Source: JBDHTS01 sp044221445
GTDB taxonomy: Bacteria; Pseudomonadota; Alphaproteobacteria; Micavibrionales; Micavibrionaceae
DNA: 46,429 nucleotides
NCBI GenBank assembly: GCA_044221445.1
Contig: JBGAPF010000019.1
Location: forward strand, 1 to 46,429
Direction: 5' to 3'
The translations under genes and the position numbers were made by a program. The notes beneath the pieces were generated by a model. The model saw nothing but the letters and a program-made list of their open reading frames with translations, did no database searches and was not told the DNA's origin. Numbering within the stretch: position 1 is the stretch's first letter; each line of letters opens with the position of its first letter. This document shows, piece by piece, positions 16,684-25,074 of the stretch.

Positions 16684-17922
16684 ATGAGTACGCTTTCAGT
16701 CAACGTCCTGCGCCTGCGCGATTTCCGGCTGCTGCTGTTTGCGCGCATGTTCGGTATGATGGGGCTGCAGTGTCAGGCAGTGATCGTGGGCTGGCAGGTT
16801 TACTCCCTGACGCGCGATCCTTTCCTTCTGGGGCTTACCGGCCTGGTGGAAGCCGTGCCAGCCATCCTCTGCGCACTGTTCGCGGGCCATATCGTGGACG
16901 TCGGCAGCCCCCGCAAAATTTACGTCATCTGTATGGCTGTTCTGTCCGTCAACGCGGGCATGCTTCTTATTTTGGCGGGCGGCATCATTGACGTCCCGGA
17001 AGCCCACCTGCTGGGCTGCATTTATGCGGGCGTCTTTATTTCCGGGCTGGCGCGCAGTTTTATCATGCCCTCCTCCTTCTCGCTTTTACCGCGTGTGGTG
17101 TCGCGATCCGATATTTCTTCCGCATCCGCATGGCTGAACAGCGGATTTAACGTCGCCGCAATCGGAGGCCCCGCCATTGCCGGGATTATTTACGGCGGCT
17201 ACGGTTCGGGGGTTGCATGGATTTTGCCGGCCAGCCTTATGACTGCAGGATTTTTCATGATTAAAAATCTGAAAGTTCCGCATATTGCGGTGTCGCCGGA
17301 AAAACGGGAACCAGCCATTCAAAGCATTCGCGCGGGATGGGCATTCATCCTTCAAAACCCTGTCATCCTGTCGGTAATGCTGCTCGATATGTTCGCGGTT
17401 CTTTTCGGCGGGGCCGTCGCCATGCTGCCCGCCTTCGCCGACCAGATACTGCATGTGGGCGCCGAAGGCCTGGGCGCCCTGCGCGCAGCGCCCGCCATAG
17501 GCGCCATTACCATGGCTTTGTGGCTGGCGCTGAAACCATTGAAACGCATAAAAACCACGACGATGTTATGGTCCGTTGCGGGATTCGGCCTTTGCATGAT
17601 CGGATTCGGCCTAAGCACGTCCTTCTGGCTTTCAATGATGTTCCTGGCCTTGAGCGGCGGACTCGATTGCATCAGCGTGATTATTCGCGCCACCATCGTG
17701 CAATTGCTGACCCCTGTAAATATGACGGGACGCGTGTCGTCGGTCAAAAGCATGTTCGTTATCTCATCGAACGAGATCGGAGCGTTTGAATCGGGAACGG
17801 CGGCCAAGCTTCTGGGCCTCGTTCCTTCCGTCGTGATCGGTGGCATCGGCACGCTTGTCGTCGTCGCCATGACGGCCGCCCTGTCACCGAAGATGCGAAA
17901 AACCGTCGTTACAGACGCATAA
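16684..17922 (+). CDS. MFS transporter (EntS-like exporter family)
   Basis: The 412-residue protein has about 12 hydrophobic helices. It carries a DVGSPRK loop between helices 2 and 3, as in MFS antiporters, and resembles the MFS_3 group of multidrug and siderophore exporters (N-terminus LRLRDFRLLLFARMFGMMGLQCQAVIVGWQVY). The substrate cannot be told from sequence. It is a single-gene unit ending in a strong hairpin at 17921. No siderophore biosynthesis genes are in this window. Confidence 0.9.
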   Translation: MSTLSVNVLRLRDFRLLLFARMFGMMGLQCQAVIVGWQVYSLTRDPFLLGLTGLVEAVPAILCALFAGHIVDVGSPRKIYVICMAVLSVNAGMLLILAGGIIDVPEAHLLGCIYAGVFISGLARSFIMPSSFSLLPRVVSRSDISSASAWLNSGFNVAAIGGPAIAGIIYGGYGSGVAWILPASLMTAGFFMIKNLKVPHIAVSPEKREPAIQSIRAGWAFILQNPVILSVMLLDMFAVLFGGAVAMLPAFADQILHVGAEGLGALRAAPAIGAITMALWLALKPLKRIKTTTMLWSVAGFGLCMIGFGLSTSFWLSMMFLALSGGLDCISVIIRATIVQLLTPVNMTGRVSSVKSMFVISSNEIGAFESGTAAKLLGLVPSVVIGGIGTLVVVAMTAALSPKMRKTVVTDA

Positions 17923-17950
17923 AAGCCCCCTTCCAAGGAAGAGGGCTTTT
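17921..17950. terminator. Bidirectional terminator between MFS gene and stress-protein gene
   Basis: AAAAGCCC (17921-17928) pairs with GGGCTTTT (17943-17950), and an inner TTCC/GGAA pair extends the stem with one mismatch. The A and T flanks serve both strands, as expected between two convergent genes. Confidence 0.85.
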
Positions 17951-17968
17951 AATTCGCTAAAGTAACGA

Positions 17969-18463
17969 TTAAGCAGCGACGTTATAAGCGTCCGTATTGT
18001 GGAGAATGTCTTTCACCTGCTTTTTCTGCTCGTGGCTTTCAGTCTTGACGGCCAGAAGGATTGCGCCTTCCTTGATCGCCTTTTCGTATAGCTTGGCTTC
18101 GTGCTCAGGAATCCCGAGTCCGATCAGACCGCCTACCAGACCGCCTGCGGCTGCACCGGCTCCCAGACCTGCAAGGCCCGAGATCAGACCACCGGCGACG
18201 ACCAAGTTAAGGCCGGGAATGGCGACGACACCGGCTGCCAAAATGCTGCCCAGGATCGCGCCGACGATACCGCCGGCCGTCATGCCTGCAGCCGCGCCTT
18301 CGTCCATTTTGTTGCCTTCACTGATGCCAAACGTGTTTCCACGCGTTTCGTCCGTCACGACCAGACTGATCTGGTCTTCAGTGATGCCGATCTCTTCGAG
18401 TTCGATCAGGGCTTCTTCTGCCGCAGGACGGGTCTTGAATGTTGCTGTAACTGTGCTGGTCAT
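17969..18463 (-). CDS. Glycine-zipper general stress protein (YflT-like domain)
   Basis: This 164-residue protein begins with a ferredoxin-like half, TVTATFKTRPAAEEALIELEE, typical of the general stress protein 17M/YflT domain. Next comes a Gly/Ala-rich hydrophobic zipper (about 58-115) that could insert in a membrane, then the second half of the domain (about 118-155). Such proteins are induced by stress in other bacteria; the biochemical role is unknown. A very strong ribosome site (AAAGGAGAG) suggests high expression. It converges on the MFS gene with a shared terminator. Confidence 0.85.
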   Translation of the reverse strand: MTSTVTATFKTRPAAEEALIELEEIGITEDQISLVVTDETRGNTFGISEGNKMDEGAAAGMTAGGIVGAILGSILAAGVVAIPGLNLVVAGGLISGLAGLGAGAAAGGLVGGLIGLGIPEHEAKLYEKAIKEGAILLAVKTESHEQKKQVKDILHNTDAYNVAA

Positions 18464-18591
18464 AGTCGCTCTCCTTTAATTTAACAATCGGTAGACAAAC
18501 TCTTCCCAAAGCCAACCGGTTCCATCTGTTCATTTTCTTTTGCGATGCTTATAGTTAACACGTTTATGCTTTTAAGTTTGGGTTTGCCGCC
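18464..18591. promoter_or_regulatory. Divergent promoter region for stress protein and aminopeptidase
   Basis: These 128 bases separate the two 5' ends. The stress-protein side carries its AAAGGAGAG site at once. I see no assigned promoter box or operator repeat. Confidence 0.4.
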
Positions 18592-20019
18592 GTGATGATC
18601 GATAGATTTCTTGATTCTCCTGATGCCTTTATTTCCAAAGAAAGAGGCAAGGTTGTTCCCGTTACGCTTTTGGAGGCAAAGTCTGCCTTGGCGATCAAGG
18701 ACGCTTTTGTAAAGAACCGGATGCAGGAAACCGGCTTCAAGGCTTTACCCGGCACTTTCCTGATGGTCCATGACAATGAAGGCGTGCTTCGGCAGGTATT
18801 GGCCGGGATCAGCAGCCCGTTACGCCTGTACGACCTTTCCCCCGTTGCGGACGCGCTCGGCAAGTCGCTTTCCAGAGAATCTCTGGCGAACTTATCGTTC
18901 AGGCTGGACGCACCGGGGCTGAAGCCCGATGCGCTCGAACGTGCCTGCGCGGGATGGGGGCTGGCCTGCCATCATTACAATTTTTATAAACTGGACCAGA
19001 CTCCCCCTGTCCTTCCTCAGCTGATATGGCCGAAAGGCGTCAATATCGCGCGCGTAAAAGCCATACTTGACGGCATCTGCCTGATACGCAACCTGGTGAA
19101 CACTCCTGCCAATGACATGGGGCCTGATGAGCTGGAACAGTCCGCGCGGTTAGTCGCCAAACGTCATAAAGCGACGGTCGCGATTGTAAAAGGCGAAGCG
19201 CTGGCGAAAGATTTTCCCCTGATCCATGCTGTCGGCGTTTCCAGCCCGCGCACGCCACTCCTGATCGACATGAAATGGGGCAAAACATCGGACCCTAAGG
19301 TCACCATTGTCGGCAAAGGCGTTTGTTTCGATACCGGCGGCCTGAATCTGAAGCCAGGCCAGTACATGCTGCAGATGAAAAAGGACATGGGGGGATCCGC
19401 CCATGCGCTTGGTGTGGCGCAAGCCATTATGACGCTTGGGCTGCCGGTCCGGTTGCGGGTTCTGATTCCCGCAGTGGAAAACAGCGTGTCGGGCACGTCG
19501 TTCCGCCCACGCGACGTCTATCGCAGCCGCAAAGGACTGAGCGTCGAAACCAGCGATACGGACGCCGAAGGCCGTCTGGTGCTGGCCGACGCGCTGACGC
19601 TGGCATGCGAGGAAAGGCCGGATATTCTGTTCGATTTTTCGACACTGACAGGTTCGGCGCGCGCGGGGCTGGGCTATGATATACCGGCTGTATTTTCCAA
19701 CAGCGAAATGCTGGCCGATGAATTAAAGGCGACGGCGATGAAGGTCGATGATCCTTTGTGGCCCCTGCCCCTCTGGCAAGCGTACAAAAAGGAACTGGCC
19801 AGCGATATCGCCGACTTGAACAATATCGGAACAAGCCCGGCGGGCGCGATTACGGCTGCCCTGTTTCTCGAACATTTCGTCGAGCCGGGCATCCCCTGGA
19901 TTCATCTCGACATGTATGCGTGGGAACAGACCGGCAGGCCGGGACGCCCGAGGGGCGGCGCCGACACGGGCATGCGTGCGGTTCTGGCGTTTCTGGAACA
20001 TCGGTACAAAAAGAAATAA
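18592..20019 (+). CDS. Leucyl aminopeptidase family (M17) protein
   Basis: M17 enzymes are cytosolic hexameric metallo-aminopeptidases with two zinc/manganese ions. The binding and catalytic stretches are present: VGKGVCFDTGGLNLK (K242, D247), KKDMGGSA (D265) and DTDAEGRLVLADAL (D324, E326). The C-terminal catalytic domain spans about 150-470; the N-terminal domain is short and divergent, as in the PepB-like branch. Length 475 is normal. Start may be the GTG at 18592 or the ATG at 18595; neither has a good Shine-Dalgarno. It stands alone, convergent with the Mur-ligase gene. Confidence 0.94.
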   Translation: MMIDRFLDSPDAFISKERGKVVPVTLLEAKSALAIKDAFVKNRMQETGFKALPGTFLMVHDNEGVLRQVLAGISSPLRLYDLSPVADALGKSLSRESLANLSFRLDAPGLKPDALERACAGWGLACHHYNFYKLDQTPPVLPQLIWPKGVNIARVKAILDGICLIRNLVNTPANDMGPDELEQSARLVAKRHKATVAIVKGEALAKDFPLIHAVGVSSPRTPLLIDMKWGKTSDPKVTIVGKGVCFDTGGLNLKPGQYMLQMKKDMGGSAHALGVAQAIMTLGLPVRLRVLIPAVENSVSGTSFRPRDVYRSRKGLSVETSDTDAEGRLVLADALTLACEERPDILFDFSTLTGSARAGLGYDIPAVFSNSEMLADELKATAMKVDDPLWPLPLWQAYKKELASDIADLNNIGTSPAGAITAALFLEHFVEPGIPWIHLDMYAWEQTGRPGRPRGGADTGMRAVLAFLEHRYKKK

Positions 20020-20020
20020 G

Positions 20021-20047
20021 AAAAGCCATTGATGGGCGGTGGCTTTA
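20021..20047. terminator. Possible terminator between aminopeptidase and Mur-ligase genes
   Basis: AAAGCCAT (20022-20029) can pair with GTGGCTTT (20039-20046) through one G-T pair, with a 9-base loop. Its right arm reaches into the stop of the minus-strand gene, and the T tract is short, so this is a weak call. Confidence 0.35.
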
Positions 20048-21418
20048 AGAAACCTTCCCCAGAATTTCCCTGGCGAAGAGACTTAAAGTGTCGTCCCGCG
20101 CGCCCATGACGACAATACGGTCGCCTTCAGCGGCATTCTGCACCAGATAATCGCCAGCCTCGCCCCGGGTTTTTACAAATATCGCTTTACGGCCTTCCCG
20201 GGCTATATCGCCGATAAGATCGGCAGACGAAATGTCCCGTGCCGCCGTACCGCCCGCATAAAAAATTTCGGGCATGACAAGGATATCTTCCGGTCTAAGC
20301 CCGCTCGCAAACGCCTCGGCTAATTCTTTCCGCATCATTTTCATCGGTCCGTACCCATGAGGCTGAAACATGACAAGCAGACGGCCCGGCGACTGGCGCA
20401 GCGTCGCCAGCGTGGCCGCAATTTTGTCAGGGTTATGGGCAAAATCGTCAATGATCGTTATGCCGCAAGCGGTTCCCGTGACTTCAAGACGACGGCGGAT
20501 GCCTTTAAAGTGCGCGAGAGCCTGCACTGCATCTTTCATATCAATACCGGCCAGAGTGGCAGCTCCCACGGCTGCCAGCGCATTCAGGATATTATGGTGG
20601 CCTGGCACATTCAGCTGGCACGAAAGCATGGTTTGCGTGCGCATGTCCTGCGCGGTGAACGTTGAACCATGGGAGTTAAAAACAATATCGTACGCCTTGA
20701 GCATGGCGGCCGGATTTTCAATACCAAAGCCCAGAACGTCGGGATTTTTTCCTGCGAGAGAACACGCCTCAGGATCGTCATAATTGACGACGCTTCCTGC
20801 CTTTGCCCTGCCGATGAAATCATGAAAAAGGCCACGCAGTTCGGCGATGGGTTTATGATCGAGCGTGACGTTGTTAAGTATCGCGATCCTGGGTGTGAAT
20901 AACGCGATGGAGCCATCGCTTTCATCCGTTTCCGCCACAATCCAGTCGCCCCGGCCCGTACGATAGCTGGCGTTGACATTGATCATGACTCCGCCATTGA
21001 CGATAACCGGATCGAAGCCGCATGCGGCAAGAATATGACCGGTCATGCCCGTGACCGTCGTCTTACCGCTGGTACCGCCGACGGCGATCCCCTTACGGCC
21101 TTCGAACATTCCCGCCAGGATTTCCGCCCGTTTAAGAATGGGTATGCCCTGACGCCGCGCCGCCTGGATATCGGGAATGCTTTCTTCAATAGCGCTGGAA
21201 ACCACGACGGCATCGATCGTGGGCGTTATGCCGCTTCCATCCTGAGTAAAAAGGCGTACACCCAGCGATTCAAGCTGCGCGAATTTTTCAGGCGTCTGTC
21301 TCTGATCCCTCGCACGATCCGAACCGGAGACAGGGTACCCCTGCTGCCTTAAAATCGCCGCCATCGGACTCATGCCGCTGCCGCCGATTCCGCAAAAAAA
21401 GAATGACTGCTTGTTCAC
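20045..21418 (-). CDS. MurC/Mpl-like Mur ligase family protein
   Basis: Mur ligases join an amino acid or peptide to UDP-N-acetylmuramate using ATP. This 457-residue protein has the MurC-type N-terminal domain (CGIGGSGMSPMA near residues 9-20), the ATP loop GGTSGKTT (about 113-121), the AETDESDGS and NNVTLDHK stretches of the central domain, and a C-terminal domain. The usual MurC/Mpl DDxAHHP motif reads DDFAHNPDKI here, closer to the AHNP form of cyanophycin-synthetase-type and related ligases. It is outside any dcw cluster and overlaps the lipoprotein gene upstream by 4 bases (ATGA). It could be a peptidoglycan-recycling ligase or a ligase with another substrate; I would not name it murC or mpl. 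Confidence 0.82.
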   Translation of the reverse strand: MNKQSFFFCGIGGSGMSPMAAILRQQGYPVSGSDRARDQRQTPEKFAQLESLGVRLFTQDGSGITPTIDAVVVSSAIEESIPDIQAARRQGIPILKRAEILAGMFEGRKGIAVGGTSGKTTVTGMTGHILAACGFDPVIVNGGVMINVNASYRTGRGDWIVAETDESDGSIALFTPRIAILNNVTLDHKPIAELRGLFHDFIGRAKAGSVVNYDDPEACSLAGKNPDVLGFGIENPAAMLKAYDIVFNSHGSTFTAQDMRTQTMLSCQLNVPGHHNILNALAAVGAATLAGIDMKDAVQALAHFKGIRRRLEVTGTACGITIIDDFAHNPDKIAATLATLRQSPGRLLVMFQPHGYGPMKMMRKELAEAFASGLRPEDILVMPEIFYAGGTAARDISSADLIGDIAREGRKAIFVKTRGEAGDYLVQNAAEGDRIVVMGARDDTLSLFAREILGKVS

Positions 21419-22272
21419 TGCTGTGGCGAAAGCGTGGCGGGATCGCCTGACGCAGCACCGGATGTGGTGCCCCCGACAAAGGAGTCGGTTGTTGTGCCCA
21501 TTGTCCCGGACGGAGCGTTAAACGTCGGGGCGGTATGGTTCATAAGGGATTTTCGGAACACCGCCAGATTGGCCGCTTTGGTCAGGGCGTCCGCGGCGGT
21601 CTGGCCGCTTACGGTAGGGGCCGGCGGCACCGATGTCGAAAGAGCACTCGCGGCAGGCGCGTCCGATGATGCCGAAGGCGCGGCAGGCTCCGGCGTCCCG
21701 CCATCCGAACCGATGACGTTCATCGTGCCAAAAGCATCGCCATAACTATCGGCCTGGCGTCTTTGCATAGGCTGGACAACGGTTTGTTCGTCCCGCTGCA
21801 TGGCGGCAACACCCGGACGAAACTCTTCCATTCCCGCGATAAGCGGATTTTCTTTCAGCATAAGCTGGTAATCGGGCAGTGGTGACGGATGCGTTCTGAT
21901 GCCACGGAAATCGACGGCGATCATTTCAGGATAGGCAAACAGTGCACCTGACGCGGCATCGACAGCCGCGCCAGGAATAACACCATTGCTGGCATTCAGA
22001 AACGCCTTGTCCTCATAGCCGGCGGGAATGACGATCGTCTTGACCCGGTTTCCGGGAGCCATGCATGTGATTTTATATGGTTCCGGCGTACGCTCGAGCC
22101 GGAACGTCCGTGGCGTGTTGATTGTGTATCGAAAATATGAGTTTTCCACATCGCAGCGCGCGTCTTCCGCGCCGGGCGTAATCAGGGTCACTTCCTGCGT
22201 GGCGCCTTTCAGTACGCTGGAACAGGCCGATAAAAGCAGTACAGGAATAAAAACGGCGATCAGACGGATCAT
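21415..22272 (-). CDS. Putative lipoprotein upstream of the Mur ligase gene
   Basis: The 285-residue product has a lipoprotein signal peptide with lipobox LLSAC, so Cys17 is the probable lipidated residue. Residues about 18-130 form a beta-rich region with two further cysteines (around 40 and 70) that could pair, resembling small outer-membrane-associated domains. The remainder is a low-complexity Ala/Ser/Pro/Thr tail. I do not recognise a family. It is translationally coupled to the MurC-like gene (4-base overlap), so a cell-envelope role is likely, but that is inference. Confidence 0.8.
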   Translation of the reverse strand: MIRLIAVFIPVLLLSACSSVLKGATQEVTLITPGAEDARCDVENSYFRYTINTPRTFRLERTPEPYKITCMAPGNRVKTIVIPAGYEDKAFLNASNGVIPGAAVDAASGALFAYPEMIAVDFRGIRTHPSPLPDYQLMLKENPLIAGMEEFRPGVAAMQRDEQTVVQPMQRRQADSYGDAFGTMNVIGSDGGTPEPAAPSASSDAPAASALSTSVPPAPTVSGQTAADALTKAANLAVFRKSLMNHTAPTFNAPSGTMGTTTDSFVGGTTSGAASGDPATLSPQQ

Positions 22273-22343
22273 GGGTGAGTCCCCAAGGAATAACTATCCT
22301 TCCATAATTATAGGATAAGGCATTGAGTGTCCATGCAGAATTT

Positions 22344-24968
22344 TTATGCGACGGATCGGCCTTTACGCTGGTTTTGGGTGTGAACATCGGCGGCTTTCAA
22401 CTCGAAACTCAGCTGGCCGTCTTTCACACCGACCGATACGACACTTCCATCCCCAACCGAGCCGTCAAGGATAAGTCCGGCAAGCCTGTTCTGTACATAA
22501 GTCTGGATAGCCCTTTTTAATGGTCTTGCGCCATAGACAGGATCGTAACCGGTTTCCGCCAGCCATATTTTGGCCTTTTCATCAAGTTCGAGAATGATAC
22601 GTCGCTCGGCAAGAAGTTTCCGTAAATAACCAAGCTGGATATCAACGATGCCTGCCATCTGTTCGCGGCCCAGCCGGCGGAACAACAGAATTTCGTCGAG
22701 CCTGTTCAGAAATTCGGGACGGAAAGACTGGCGGACCACGCCCATGACTTTATCGCGTACGCTTTCCACATCATCGCCTTCACCCAGCGCCGCGAGATGT
22801 TCCGCACCCAGGTTCGACGTCATGATCAATACGGTATTGCTGAAATCGACCGTCCTGCCCTGACCGTCGGTCAGCCGTCCGTCGTCAAGCACCTGGAGCA
22901 GAACGTTGAACACGTCGGGATGCGCCTTTTCAATCTCGTCGAACAGGACGACCTGATACGGGCGGCGGCGGACGGATTCCGTCAGCGCTCCGCCTTCCTC
23001 ATAACCGACATACCCAGGCGGGGCGCCAATCATGCGCGCCACGGAGTGTTTTTCCATATATTCAGACATATCCAGGCGGATCATCGCTGTGTCGTCATCG
23101 AACAGGAATTCGGCCAATGCCTTTGTCAGTTCGGTCTTTCCGACACCTGTCGGCCCTAGGAAAAGAAAAGAACCTATAGGCCTGCGCGGATCCTGCAAGC
23201 CCGCGCGCGAACGGCGTACGGCATTGGCCACAGCCTTGACGGCCTCGTCCTGCCCGACCACCCGCTGACGGATCTTGTCTTCCATGCCCAGAAGCTTTTC
23301 TCGTTCGCCTTCCAGCATTTTATCGACAGGAATACCCGTCCAGCGGCTGACAACGCTGGCGATATCGTCTTCCGTCACTTCCTCGTTGATAATAGTCCGT
23401 TCCTCGCTTTTCGAGGATGAATCCAGCCTTTTTTCAAGATCGGGGAGGCGTCCATACTTGATCTCGCCCGCTTTAGCCCAATCTCCGCTGCGCTCTGCCG
23501 TTTCCAGTTCGAAGCGGGCCTTTTCCAGTTCTTCCTTGATCTTCTGCCCGGCGCTCAGCTTTTCTTTTTCCGCCTGCCACTGGCCAGTCAGGTCCGCCGA
23601 ACGGGATTCAAGGTCTTTCAATTCGTCGTCCAGCTTTACCAGACGGTCCCTAGATGCCTTGTCGGATTCCTTTTTCAGTGCCTCGCGCTCAATTTTCAGC
23701 TGGACGATGCGCCGGTCGAGCTCGTCGATAGCTTCCGGTTTGGAATCGACCTGCATACGCAGCCTGGACCCCGCTTCATCCATAAGATCGATCGCCTTAT
23801 CCGGCAGGAAACGGTCGGTTATATAGCGATGCGACAGAGTGGCGGCCGCGACCAGCGCAGCGTCGGTAATACGTACACCATGATGCATCTCGTATTTTTC
23901 TTTGAGCCCCCGCAGTATGGAAACTGTATCTTCCACCGTCGGCTCGTCGACAAAGACAGGCTGGAAGCGGCGCGCCAAGGCCGCGTCTTTTTCGATATGT
24001 TTCCTGTACTCATCAAGTGTTGTCGCGCCTACCATATGCAACTCGCCGCGCGCCAGCGCAGGCTTCAGCATATTTGAGGCGTCCATGGCCCCCTCGGCTT
24101 TGCCCGCGCCAATAAGAGTATGCAGTTCATCGAGAAAGATGATGATTTCCCCGGCATAGGCCTTGATTTCATCCATAACGGCTTTCAGCCGTTCTTCGAA
24201 CTCGCCCCGGAATTTGGCTCCGGCTACAAGCGACCCCAGATCCAGCGCCATGAGACGCTTGTTCTTCAAACTTTCCGGCACGTCGCCATTGATAATACGC
24301 AGGGCCAGACCTTCGATAATTGCCGTTTTCCCGACACCAGGTTCTCCGATGAGAACAGGATTGTTTTTGGTACGGCGGGACAGCACCTGAATCGTACGGC
24401 GGATTTCCTCATCCCGGCCAATGACAGGGTCTAGCTTGCCTTCCCTTGCTGCGACGGTGAGGTCGCGGGCATAACGGTTGAGAGCGTCAAGCTGGCCTTC
24501 CGCCGTCGCGGTGTCAGCCGTGCGGCCCTTGCGCATTTCATTGATTGCCTGGTTAAGACGTACAGGATTTATGCCAGCCTGAATAAGGATGCTCTCGATA
24601 TCGGTGGCCTTAGCCTGGGCCATAGCCTGAAGGATGCGCTCGCCCGTTATGAATTTATCCCCGGATTTTTCAGCCAGATTCAATGCCGTATCGAGTATTT
24701 TTGCCAGATCGGTTGAAATTCGGAGCCCACCTGAGCCAGACCCTGTAACGGTGGGAAATTTTGCAATCGCCTGTTCCAGATCGCGGTAAAGCCTGGCCGG
24801 GTCACCCTGCGCCGCCTGAACGATCTTTTTTACCAGCCCGTCCTCATCGTCCATCATGACACGCAGGAGATGCTCGGGCTCCATCGACTGGTGATGGTTG
24901 CGCATCGCCAGCGTCTGGGCCTTTTGAAGGAAAGCGCGAGATTTTTCGGTAAAGCGTTCAAAGTCCAT
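22344..24968 (-). CDS. clpB: Disaggregase chaperone ClpB
   Basis: ClpB is a hexameric AAA+ chaperone that, with DnaK, pulls proteins out of aggregates. The 874-residue product shows the N-domain (about 1-145), first AAA+ ring (Walker A GEPGVGKT at 208-215, Walker B IIIFLDELHT), the coiled-coil middle domain (about 405-525) that marks ClpB rather than ClpA/C, and the second AAA+ ring (GPTGVGKT at 605-612). There is no ClpP-binding tripeptide loop to see. An AGGA site precedes the ATG. A candidate heat-shock promoter lies just upstream. After the coding region the C-terminus ends in a Lys/Arg-rich tail. Confidence 0.97.
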   Translation of the reverse strand: MDFERFTEKSRAFLQKAQTLAMRNHHQSMEPEHLLRVMMDDEDGLVKKIVQAAQGDPARLYRDLEQAIAKFPTVTGSGSGGLRISTDLAKILDTALNLAEKSGDKFITGERILQAMAQAKATDIESILIQAGINPVRLNQAINEMRKGRTADTATAEGQLDALNRYARDLTVAAREGKLDPVIGRDEEIRRTIQVLSRRTKNNPVLIGEPGVGKTAIIEGLALRIINGDVPESLKNKRLMALDLGSLVAGAKFRGEFEERLKAVMDEIKAYAGEIIIFLDELHTLIGAGKAEGAMDASNMLKPALARGELHMVGATTLDEYRKHIEKDAALARRFQPVFVDEPTVEDTVSILRGLKEKYEMHHGVRITDAALVAAATLSHRYITDRFLPDKAIDLMDEAGSRLRMQVDSKPEAIDELDRRIVQLKIEREALKKESDKASRDRLVKLDDELKDLESRSADLTGQWQAEKEKLSAGQKIKEELEKARFELETAERSGDWAKAGEIKYGRLPDLEKRLDSSSKSEERTIINEEVTEDDIASVVSRWTGIPVDKMLEGEREKLLGMEDKIRQRVVGQDEAVKAVANAVRRSRAGLQDPRRPIGSFLFLGPTGVGKTELTKALAEFLFDDDTAMIRLDMSEYMEKHSVARMIGAPPGYVGYEEGGALTESVRRRPYQVVLFDEIEKAHPDVFNVLLQVLDDGRLTDGQGRTVDFSNTVLIMTSNLGAEHLAALGEGDDVESVRDKVMGVVRQSFRPEFLNRLDEILLFRRLGREQMAGIVDIQLGYLRKLLAERRIILELDEKAKIWLAETGYDPVYGARPLKRAIQTYVQNRLAGLILDGSVGDGSVVSVGVKDGQLSFELKAADVHTQNQRKGRSVA

Positions 24969-24986
24969 AATTTTATTCCTGAGAAT

Positions 24987-25011
24987 TATGCGTCATTCAT
25001 ACATTTACAAG
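24987..25011 (-). promoter_or_regulatory. Candidate heat-shock (sigma-32-type) promoter for clpB
   Basis: On the minus strand CTTGTA is followed after 13 bases by CGCATA, about 20 bases before the clpB ATG. This resembles the CTTGAA and CCCATAT elements of alphaproteobacterial RpoH promoters in spacing, with imperfect bases. It sits so close to the start that the 5' leader would be very short; it is offered as a candidate only. Confidence 0.3.
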
Positions 25012-25074
25012 CCGCAAAATCATTATCAAGCGTTATCGCTGGACAAACCAGCCATAAATCTTTTTATTGATCCT

